A stretch of DNA of 64,000 nt from an uncultured Thermofilaceae archaeon. GTDB lineage: Archaea > Thermoproteota > Thermoprotei > Thermofilales > Thermofilaceae. The DNA lies in contig CALHPJ010000018.1 in NCBI GenBank assembly GCA_938036345.1, positions 80,602 through 144,601 of the forward strand, given 5' to 3'. This document shows, piece after piece, positions 55,329 to 62,123 of the stretch (positions within the stretch are counted from its first letter, which is position 1; the number at the start of each line of letters is the position of its first letter). A model generated the notes under the pieces. It did no database searches. It saw nothing but the letters and a program-made list of their open reading frames with translations, and had not been told where the DNA came from. The position numbers and the translations under genes are program-made.

Positions 55329-56633
55329 GTGAGCGAACTGTACTATGAAAATGATTTTACAATAGTCTCGGTTAGAGGTAGATGGGTCCTAGATTCAAGG
55401 GGGAATCCCACAGTTGAAGCGGAAGTCGAAACAGCGGGGGGAGGATACGGTACAGCGATTGTACCAGCCGGCGCCTCTAGAGGCGTGCATGAAGCACTAG
55501 AACTAAGGGACGGAGACAGAGCTTTCCAAGGTAAGGGTGTAACTAAGGCTGTTAGGAACATAAACGAGGTTATCTCCGAAAAGATCCTTGGCATGGATGC
55601 CAGGGCTCAAGCAGTCATCGATAAAGTAATGATCGAGTTGGACGGCACACAAAATAAATCGAAATTAGGTGCCAACGCCATACTCGCTGTTTCGCTCGCG
55701 GTAGCCAAGGCTGCTGCAAGCACCTACGGCATGCCGCTCTTTCAGTACTTGGGCGGCAAGATGGCCCGAGTATTGCCAACACCGCTGATGAACGTAATAA
55801 ACGGTGGCAAGCATGCAGGTAACGAGCTGAGTATTCAAGAGTTCATGATAGTTCCGGTGGGTGCGGATAGCTTTTCCGAAGCTTTAAGAATATCCTGCGA
55901 AGTCTACTACTGCCTCAAGGACATATTGCAGGGAAAATATGGTAAGAGCGCGATTAATGTGGGGGATGAGGGCGGTTTCGCACCGCCTATGAGAGAAAGC
56001 AGGGAGGCGCTGAACGCCCTTGTCAGTGCCATTAAGAAAAGCGGGTACGAGCCGGGTCACGACGTTCTCCTAGCTCTCGACGCAGCCGCCTCTAACTTTT
56101 ACTCGAATGGCCGGTACATTATAGATGGTAAAAGCCTTTCCCGGGACGAGCTACTTGAGTACTACTGCCAGCTGGTTGACGAGTACCCTATCGTTTCCAT
56201 CGAAGATCCTTTCCAGGAGGAAGATTTCGAAGGCTACAGGCTGATAACTGATAAGCTCCGGGGGAAGGGTATACAGGTCGTGGGTGATGACGTATTTGTG
56301 ACAAATATTAAGAGGCTCGCTAAAGGCATCGAGATTGGTGCAGGAAATGCGCTGCTTCTTAAGGTAAACCAGATAGGCACGTTAACAGAGGCTCTGGAAG
56401 CGGCATTCATGTCATTTCGAAACGGTTGGAACGTAATAGTGTCCCATAGAAGCGGGGAGACCGAGGATATAACGATTTCACACTTAGCAGTAGCTCTAGG
56501 ATGCGGCCAAATTAAGACTGGAGCGCCGGCTCGTGGTGAAAGGACAGCTAAGTACAATGAGCTGCTGAGGATTGAGGATTACCTCGGGGCTGAGGCCCGG
56601 TTTTTAGGAGCGGCGTCTATCAGAACCAAATAG
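55329..56633 (+). CDS. eno: Enolase
   Basis: The 434-residue glycolytic/gluconeogenic enzyme interconverts 2-phosphoglycerate and PEP. Motifs: GRWVLDSRGNPTVEAEVET, GANAILAVSLAVAKAAA, the magnesium ligand region SIEDPFQEEDFEGYRLI, LLLKVNQIGTLTEALEA with the catalytic Lys, and SHRSGETEDITISHLAVALG. GTG at 55329 is preferred over ATG 55287 by TATA spacing and by the normal N terminus. It works with PEP synthase at 33.4 kb. The HAD phosphatase starts four bases after its stop. Confidence 0.95.
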   Translation: MSELYYENDFTIVSVRGRWVLDSRGNPTVEAEVETAGGGYGTAIVPAGASRGVHEALELRDGDRAFQGKGVTKAVRNINEVISEKILGMDARAQAVIDKVMIELDGTQNKSKLGANAILAVSLAVAKAAASTYGMPLFQYLGGKMARVLPTPLMNVINGGKHAGNELSIQEFMIVPVGADSFSEALRISCEVYYCLKDILQGKYGKSAINVGDEGGFAPPMRESREALNALVSAIKKSGYEPGHDVLLALDAAASNFYSNGRYIIDGKSLSRDELLEYYCQLVDEYPIVSIEDPFQEEDFEGYRLITDKLRGKGIQVVGDDVFVTNIKRLAKGIEIGAGNALLLKVNQIGTLTEALEAAFMSFRNGWNVIVSHRSGETEDITISHLAVALGCGQIKTGAPARGERTAKYNELLRIEDYLGAEARFLGAASIRTK

Positions 56634-56636
56634 GAG

Positions 56637-57431
56637 ATGAGATTAAAGCCCAAGTTCGATAAGTTTAACGCTTTTATTTTTGATTGCGACGGGACTCTGT
56701 GGATTGGTAAGAAACCTATACCCGGCGCTCTGGAGGCCATAAGCAGGCTTCGAGAGCTCGGGAAAATAGTGCTTTACGCTACGAATAATTCCACTTTGTC
56801 AAGAAAAGGCTACTTGGCTAAAGTGAGAAGACTCGGTTTCGCAGCTGAGATCCAAGAAATCTACTGCAGCAGTTACGTCGCAGCCAGGCTAATGGCAAAT
56901 TTAGGGGTGCGGGATGTTTTCCCCGTAGGAGAAAAGGGACTAATCGAAGAGCTGATGCAAGCGGGTCTACGCCTCATGGGCCTCGAGAGTGACGAGACAG
57001 CCGATGGAGTCGTAGTCGGGCTGGATAGGCACCTAACGTATAGGAAGCTGCAATGCGCGTTTAGGCACGTTTTGAAAGGAGCTCTATTTGTCGCTACAAA
57101 TAGAGATGCAACCCTCCCCGCAGAAGATGGACCAGTGCCGGGGGCAGGGGCTATAGTGGCCGCGCTGGAAACGGCACTGGGTCGCGGCGTTGATATAATC
57201 GCGGGCAAGCCATCGCCTTATCTATTCATTGAGGCTATGAAGGAATGGGGGTTGAATGACTCTGAAGTTTTAGTCATAGGCGACCGTCTCGACACGGATA
57301 TTGAAGGCGCTAAAAGGGCTCATTTGGCTTCAGCTCTAGTTTTTACCGGCGTCACGCGGCCGACTGATACCTCGTTTTCTAGAGTTAAACCTGACTACGT
57401 TCTTTACACTTTGCTCGAAATGTTTGAGTGA
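56637..57431 (+). CDS. HAD-superfamily phosphatase (NagD/phosphoglycolate phosphatase-like)
   Basis: The 264-residue protein has HAD motif I FIFDCDGTLWIGKKPIPGA near 13, motif II YATNNSTLSRKGY, and motif III/IV AGKPSPYLFIEA...VLVIGDRLDTDIEGAKRA. The cap type and TNNS motif match the NagD/p-nitrophenylphosphatase group. The substrate is unknown; 2-phosphoglycolate or a sugar phosphate is possible. It follows enolase directly and probably shares its transcript. Its last 96 bp overlap the convergent DUF429 gene. Confidence 0.9.
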   Translation: MRLKPKFDKFNAFIFDCDGTLWIGKKPIPGALEAISRLRELGKIVLYATNNSTLSRKGYLAKVRRLGFAAEIQEIYCSSYVAARLMANLGVRDVFPVGEKGLIEELMQAGLRLMGLESDETADGVVVGLDRHLTYRKLQCAFRHVLKGALFVATNRDATLPAEDGPVPGAGAIVAALETALGRGVDIIAGKPSPYLFIEAMKEWGLNDSEVLVIGDRLDTDIEGAKRAHLASALVFTGVTRPTDTSFSRVKPDYVLYTLLEMFE

Positions 57432-58019
57432 AGGTTTAGGCATCACTATAGCGCCGTCCACCCCCTCAAGTACAATCGTCTCGCCTTTCAAGTATAGCAG
57501 ACCAACGTAGGCTGCGGTGACAGCGTCAAGTTCGTCACCGGTCTGGGTATCGGTTAATCCTTTAATCCCCAGGGCCTCAAGGCCCCTTCTTAGTCTCTCC
57601 AATCCTTTGTTCTTCCGAGGGATCCCCAATAAATCCTGAGCTCCGCCAGGGTAAACCTCGATTACTTTAAACCCGTAAGCCTCGAGAATATTCTTGAGTT
57701 TCATCCCTCTCATGGTCAAAGTCCTCATCGGCCCTAAAGTTACGGGGAAAAACCTAATTCCCATCGCGAGCATGGCCCTATCGCATTCCCTTAGATGTGG
57801 ACCCTTAGCATCATCGATCCCTTTACGTCCATAGGGAATCGAGAGCGGAGCGTCAACCGCGATTATGTCAGGCGATGCCGATCGAATAAACCTGAGCAAT
57901 GAATCATTGGTATAAAGTACCTGAGTCTTAGCTGTCAGCGTGCAATCCAATAGGCAGAGACCTGTAGGTCTTTTCTCGCTTCCCGCTAAATCAACGCCCA
58001 GGGATTTAAAAGTAGTCAT
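57336..58019 (-). CDS. DUF429-family predicted RNase H-fold protein
   Basis: The 227-residue protein has SLGVDLAGSEKRPTGLCLLD at the N terminus, IIAVDAPLSIPYG near 53 and GDELDAVTAAYVGLLYLKG near 165. These acidic positions match the DUF429 family, which is predicted to have an RNase H-like nuclease fold. The real role is unknown. Its 3' end overlaps the HAD gene by 96 bp on the opposite strand. It follows the PGM-like gene by 16 bp, so the minus-strand run nucleotidyltransferase-PGM-like-DUF429 may be co-transcribed. Confidence 0.87.
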   Translation of the reverse strand: MTTFKSLGVDLAGSEKRPTGLCLLDCTLTAKTQVLYTNDSLLRFIRSASPDIIAVDAPLSIPYGRKGIDDAKGPHLRECDRAMLAMGIRFFPVTLGPMRTLTMRGMKLKNILEAYGFKVIEVYPGGAQDLLGIPRKNKGLERLRRGLEALGIKGLTDTQTGDELDAVTAAYVGLLYLKGETIVLEGVDGAIVMPKPSLKHFEQSVKNVVRFNSRKRGISRPRDAGKN

Positions 58020-58035
58020 CGTTTCTGAACGCGAG

Positions 58036-59385
58036 TTATCTACCTCCCTCTTTAATCATTAGGTTAACCTCCTCAACGAGGGCGCTTACAGCTTCTTGCG
58101 CATTGGCGCTTTCTTCGGCTACTATCTCCAGGTTTTCGCTCGATGCGTTGATACTGACCCATATGCCATTAACACGAACCCTAACTCCGTTAAAGGCGAC
58201 TATAGCATCTCTATGTTTTGAGCGTATAGCGCTGAGGACTTTAAGGTAGTCTACCCCCCTCAGCTTGAGTGAAGTAGAGACTTCGGGGCGTTTCGGCAAT
58301 CTCTCCCTTATACTTGAAAGTTGCTCTCCAGTCCTCGCGAGTAACTCAAGAGTTTTTAGAGTCGCGAGCATGCCGTCCGGAGCTGGTGAAAAATCCAAGA
58401 ATGCCACCTCATTACCGCAAGTTACAACCGCGTAAGCTCCGATTCTTTTGGCGAATTTCTGCATCCCATAGAAAGAGCCCCGGACTCTAACTATCCTTAC
58501 CCCCCGTTTCTTAGCAAGCTCTTCAACGGAGTCGGATATCGCCTCGGAAATTACTACACTTGCCCCAGAAGGGGCCATTTCAAGCACCACTCCTACAAGC
58601 TCCTCACTCGTAAGAGGTTTCCCCTCATCGTCTATGAGTTGCACGCGCGTGGCATCCGCGCAGAATGCAGCACCAAGCGCCGCATTTGCCGATCTAACAA
58701 GCCTAGATAGGAGAGTAATGGAATTGGGACTGGGTATGTGAGCTATTGCCCTCCTAGCAGGAGGTCGATGAGAGTTTAAAAGTAAGCTTTCGGTGCCAGC
58801 TTCCGATAGGAGGGTTGGTAGAACCTCAGAGGAGGGACCGAAATTCATATCGCATACGAGTGTGAATTTTTTACTCGAGATAGAGTTCACATCAACGTAG
58901 CTAGCTACGGCAGCCGAGTATATGTCATGGATATATTCCGCATAGGTAACCCAGCCTATTAGATTGGGGAGAGCTCTGACAATCCTCTTAGACTTAGCTC
59001 GCTGGTATATGTCCTCAAGCTTATCTATGGGGAACACAAGGCCTTGGGAATCGAATAACTTTGCTGCTATGCTTTCTCTCTCGACCGAGGAAATTGTGAA
59101 CTGAACGCCAGCTTTCGCGCCGAGTCTTTTAATTGCATATACAAGCTCAGGGGTTGTTGCAGCGTGAAAATCCAGCACAGTGACACCTGTTGACATTAAA
59201 CCGGCGGCAAAAGCCCGTTTAATCATCCTTGAAGGCGGGTAATTGTCACGAGCCACTACGACTACTGCCCCCTCTCCGATAATTGTACCGAGGGAACCAC
59301 CCAGCTCTGCCGCTAGCTCCGGCACTAGCGTGGTGTTTACCGGGCCATAGAAAAGCCCCTCCTCAAATTCTAGCTCCCAACTCAA
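58036..59385 (-). CDS. Degenerate phosphohexomutase-like protein (PMM/PGM family)
   Basis: The 449-residue protein has the four-domain layout of phosphomannomutase/phosphoglucomutase but altered active-site loops. The phosphoserine loop, usually TASHNP, is FTISSVERES at about 96-105. The metal loop, usually DGDGDR, is FCADATR at about 241-247. The phosphate-binding loop, usually RPSGTEP, reads RVNGIWVSINASSE near 405-418. Ordinary mutase activity is therefore doubtful. It overlaps the preceding nucleotidyltransferase gene by 23 bp; in many organisms similar domains are fused in one protein. A regulatory or structural role for the transferase is inferred. Confidence 0.78.
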   Translation of the reverse strand: MSWELEFEEGLFYGPVNTTLVPELAAELGGSLGTIIGEGAVVVVARDNYPPSRMIKRAFAAGLMSTGVTVLDFHAATTPELVYAIKRLGAKAGVQFTISSVERESIAAKLFDSQGLVFPIDKLEDIYQRAKSKRIVRALPNLIGWVTYAEYIHDIYSAAVASYVDVNSISSKKFTLVCDMNFGPSSEVLPTLLSEAGTESLLLNSHRPPARRAIAHIPSPNSITLLSRLVRSANAALGAAFCADATRVQLIDDEGKPLTSEELVGVVLEMAPSGASVVISEAISDSVEELAKKRGVRIVRVRGSFYGMQKFAKRIGAYAVVTCGNEVAFLDFSPAPDGMLATLKTLELLARTGEQLSSIRERLPKRPEVSTSLKLRGVDYLKVLSAIRSKHRDAIVAFNGVRVRVNGIWVSINASSENLEIVAEESANAQEAVSALVEEVNLMIKEGGR

Positions 59386-60532
59386 TCGTGGTCACCGAGC
59401 TTTCTTCTCTCGATCCAGCCAGTACAACCTTGCCAAAAACTTTTGCTCCGTCTGGAATAACTGCCCCGTCTTCAACTATAGAGTACATCACCGCTGCCCC
59501 GTCGCCAATTTTAGCGTTAGCCCCAATGATGCTATTCTCGATAAAAGAGCCTTTTCCCACATTCACACTTTCCATCAGAACTGAGTTGGCTACTTTGGCT
59601 TTCTCACGAACACTTACCCAGTCACCTAAGACTGCATAAGGACCAAGCACGACTTCGCCTCCAACCGCCTCAATTTCACCTATAGCTGCAGGAGGTAGAA
59701 CTGAGCCGTGGATCGTACAGTAGGAGCTAAACCAAATCCCCCCGCTATAGGACCCCCTCGGCTTTAATGGAGCTGCTCGATTATCCAGCAGGTCTACATT
59801 GGCTTTCAAATACGTATTCGGTAAACCAGCATCAATCCAGTAATACGGGCCCATGTACCAGCCGTAAATAGGGTAGCCTTCTTCTAGGAGATAGGGAAAC
59901 ACATGCCTACCAAAGTCGAGAAGATGGGGATTGTCATCAAGTACGTCCAGCACACTATACGATAAGGCATAAATGCCCGCATTTGCTAGATTGGCATAGT
60001 AGTACTTGGATTTTATACTTTTCATAGTGATACTCGCTAAGTACAGCTCGAAGCTAGACGGTTTCTCTAAGAATCCTACGACTCTATCATCGGAAGCTAC
60101 TACAGTTAAGCCGTAGTGGTTTGGAGTGTCGGCGTCTTTTAACGCTATCATAGCCATGCCCCTCTTTTTCTCGAAAGTTTCCCACATTGAACCGAGATCG
60201 CAATTAGTGACTATGTCGCCCATGACCACTAGAAAGTCCCCGTCAATAACGCTACGTACACGCCGCACGGCATCGGCGGTATCCAACGATTTATACGTTA
60301 GCGGTATAACCTCAGCGCCTCGTTTACTATTTCGAAGGTATCTTGCAAGAGCATCTCCCATGTAATCGCAAAGGACGTAGACTCTGCTTACAACCCCGCT
60401 TAGTTCTAGCACATCGAGAACGTAGTCTATCAACGGTTTGTTAACGATGGGCATCAATGGCTTCGGGCGGTGCAGTGTAAAAGGTCGAAGCCGGGTCCCC
60501 CTTCCTCCAGCTAAAACGACAGCGGTAACCAT
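59363..60532 (-). CDS. Sugar nucleotidyltransferase with left-handed beta-helix (GMPP-like)
   Basis: This 389-residue protein starts with the NTP-transferase motif VVLAGGRGTRLRPFTLHRPKPLMPIVNKPL, has the metal-binding VVMGDIVTNCDL near 103, and ends with hexapeptide repeats of the left-handed beta-helix type (VVLGPYAVLG, VNVGKGSFIENSIIGANAKIGDG). The layout matches mannose-1-phosphate guanylyltransferase and related enzymes. The ATG at 60532 gives the correct start; the frame is open to 60580. It is coupled to the degenerate mutase-like gene. Product GDP-mannose or UDP-glucose is possible, not proven. Confidence 0.88.
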   Translation of the reverse strand: MVTAVVLAGGRGTRLRPFTLHRPKPLMPIVNKPLIDYVLDVLELSGVVSRVYVLCDYMGDALARYLRNSKRGAEVIPLTYKSLDTADAVRRVRSVIDGDFLVVMGDIVTNCDLGSMWETFEKKRGMAMIALKDADTPNHYGLTVVASDDRVVGFLEKPSSFELYLASITMKSIKSKYYYANLANAGIYALSYSVLDVLDDNPHLLDFGRHVFPYLLEEGYPIYGWYMGPYYWIDAGLPNTYLKANVDLLDNRAAPLKPRGSYSGGIWFSSYCTIHGSVLPPAAIGEIEAVGGEVVLGPYAVLGDWVSVREKAKVANSVLMESVNVGKGSFIENSIIGANAKIGDGAAVMYSIVEDGAVIPDGAKVFGKVVLAGSREESSVTTIELGARI

Positions 60533-60572
60533 ATCAACACAGTTACTGTTTGTTATCAGTACAAAAATTTTT

Positions 60573-60980
60573 CTAGTCAAGACGAAGACTTCCGGCCAGC
60601 TTTTTCAATATTTCATTACCCTCCTCGGGGCTTAGTGACCTTCTGCCGTGTACGGCTGCCCGGTAGTAGGGGATTACGTGAAAGTGTATATGGAAAATTT
60701 TTTGCCCAGCTACGGGTCCGTTGTTCTGAACTAACCTCACCCCTTCCGCACCCAATGCCTCCAGTTGAGCTCTGGCTACGGCTTTAGCCAAACGTACAAG
60801 TTCCGCTAGTAAATCATCGGGGGTTTCAAGCAGGTCTCTGTAATGGTGCCTCGAGGCTATGAGCGTATGCCCTCTAGATACTGGGTAGATGTCGAGGAAG
60901 GCTACAGCGTATGCAGTGCGGCAGACAATATACGCGGGCGCTTCTCCGGACGCTATCGCGCAGAAAACGCATTTCTCCAC
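60573..60980 (-). CDS. HIT-family nucleotide hydrolase/transferase
   Basis: In this 135-residue protein, the histidine triad HIHFHVIPYY near residue 97 is complete, and CVFCAIASGEAPAYIV at the start supplies one zinc half-site. SRGHTLIASRHHYRDLLE is the family's strand. The enzymes cleave nucleotidyl-phosphoramidates or dinucleotides (Hint/Fhit-like). It lies 40 bp before the start of the nucleotidyltransferase on the same strand and is divergent from the pyrophosphatase. Confidence 0.9.
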   Translation of the reverse strand: MEKCVFCAIASGEAPAYIVCRTAYAVAFLDIYPVSRGHTLIASRHHYRDLLETPDDLLAELVRLAKAVARAQLEALGAEGVRLVQNNGPVAGQKIFHIHFHVIPYYRAAVHGRRSLSPEEGNEILKKLAGSLRLD

Positions 60981-61055
60981 AGGTAGGCCCTATTTTTGAT
61001 TAATAAAGCTTTGCGCGCGTAATGCTTAAGGTTCAGGATTTTGAGAGGTTACGCG

Positions 61056-61598
61056 ATGAGGAGCCTAGAAGCATATGGACCTGGCGACAAAGCTCCTGAA
61101 GAAGTAAACATAGTTGTCGAGATTCCGCAGGGTGGCGGTGTTAAATACGAAATGGATAAGGAGACAGGTGTGCTAATCGTCGATAGGTTACTCTACACTT
61201 CAATGGTTTACCCATTTAATTACGGCTTTATACCCGGAACCCTTGAGGAGGACGGAGATCCTGTAGATGTTCTACTGTTAAGTTACGAGCCCTTGTTACC
61301 CGGCTCCTTAATTAGGGGTAAACCAGTAGGTGTGCTGGTCACAAGGGATGAAAAGGGCCTCGACGCTAAGATTGTGGCCGTCCCCTCTCCCAAAATTGAT
61401 CCTAGGTTCGCTGACGTGGACGATATATCAAAGCTCCCCGAGGCTATAAAAAGGAAGATTGAGCATTTCTTCGAACATTACAAAGAGCTCGAACCTGGAA
61501 AGTGGGTTAAGATAGAAGGCTGGAGTGGGAGAAGCGAGGCACATAAAAGGATTGAAGAAGCTATTAAGCGCTACAGGGCTTCACGTCAACTAGGCTGA
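61056..61598 (+). CDS. ppa: Inorganic pyrophosphatase, class A
   Basis: The 180-residue soluble enzyme hydrolyses pyrophosphate from biosynthetic reactions. [44 protein letters not shown] with the metal-binding Asp cluster, and [20 protein letters not shown] are diagnostic. The ATG at 61056 follows GAGGT with normal spacing; the frame is open from TTG 61041. Nearby nucleotidyltransferases release the substrate, though the enzyme is housekeeping. Confidence 0.95.
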   Translation: MRSLEAYGPGDKAPEEVNIVVEIPQGGGVKYEMDKETGVLIVDRLLYTSMVYPFNYGFIPGTLEEDGDPVDVLLLSYEPLLPGSLIRGKPVGVLVTRDEKGLDAKIVAVPSPKIDPRFADVDDISKLPEAIKRKIEHFFEHYKELEPGKWVKIEGWSGRSEAHKRIEEAIKRYRASRQLG

Positions 61599-61606
61599 AC
61601 CGCGCG

Positions 61607-61616
61607 GTTTATATAG
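61607..61616 (+). promoter_or_regulatory. TATA box of the DUF2153-like gene
   Basis: GTTTATATAG is centred about 36 bp before the ATG at 61648, giving a leader of about ten bases. Confidence 0.5.
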
Positions 61617-61647
61617 TTTCAAAGCCTATCCAGGATGGTACACTGTG

Positions 61648-62055
61648 ATGACCGAAAATCAATTTGCCAGATCTTTTGTTGCTAACTTAGAGCACTGGGT
61701 CGAAACTCAGAAAGTAGTACTGTCCTCTCTAACTAAGGTTGAGGAGCAGCTAAGGGATGCGGATAGATTAGAGCTAGTACTAGCTGTCAGAATGGCATTT
61801 AGGCACATGATACGCACCCTTGAAGCTTTTGATCGTTGGCTGCAGGATCCCTTCATTATAGGTCATATGCCGCGAGAAATGCTGGAGGAGGTTCAAAGGA
61901 AAACGTGGGATCTCTTTAAGCAACTTCTAGAACTGGATATAGTTCACACGGCGCAGTTCAAAGACTATGTTGTTAAACTCGTTAGGGAAGGCAAGTTAAA
62001 CCCCCTTCTTTCAGTGCAGAGTGGAGAGGAGCGCAGGATTCCGGGCGTACTCTAG
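61648..62055 (+). CDS. Small helical protein, DUF2153-like
   Basis: The 135-residue, all-helical, soluble protein (FVANLEHWVETQKVVLSSLTKVEEQL and later FRHMIRTLEAFDRWLQDP) resembles the crenarchaeal DUF2153 family from memory of its pattern. No catalytic motif is seen and the function is unknown. A GTG at 61645 directly before the ATG is an alternative start. It has its own TATA box between ppa and the Cdc48 gene. Confidence 0.6.
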   Translation: MTENQFARSFVANLEHWVETQKVVLSSLTKVEEQLRDADRLELVLAVRMAFRHMIRTLEAFDRWLQDPFIIGHMPREMLEEVQRKTWDLFKQLLELDIVHTAQFKDYVVKLVREGKLNPLLSVQSGEERRIPGVL

Positions 62056-62123
62056 CGTGAGTATTTCAAAATGAAAGCCTTTAAAGAACCCCCGGTCACT
62101 TACTACTGAATTGGGGTGGTTGT

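Noticed and set aside
57336..58019. DUF429 gene as a spurious antisense frame
   Set aside because: It overlaps the HAD gene only at its last 96 bp and has clear conserved acidic motifs over the rest, so it is kept as a real gene.
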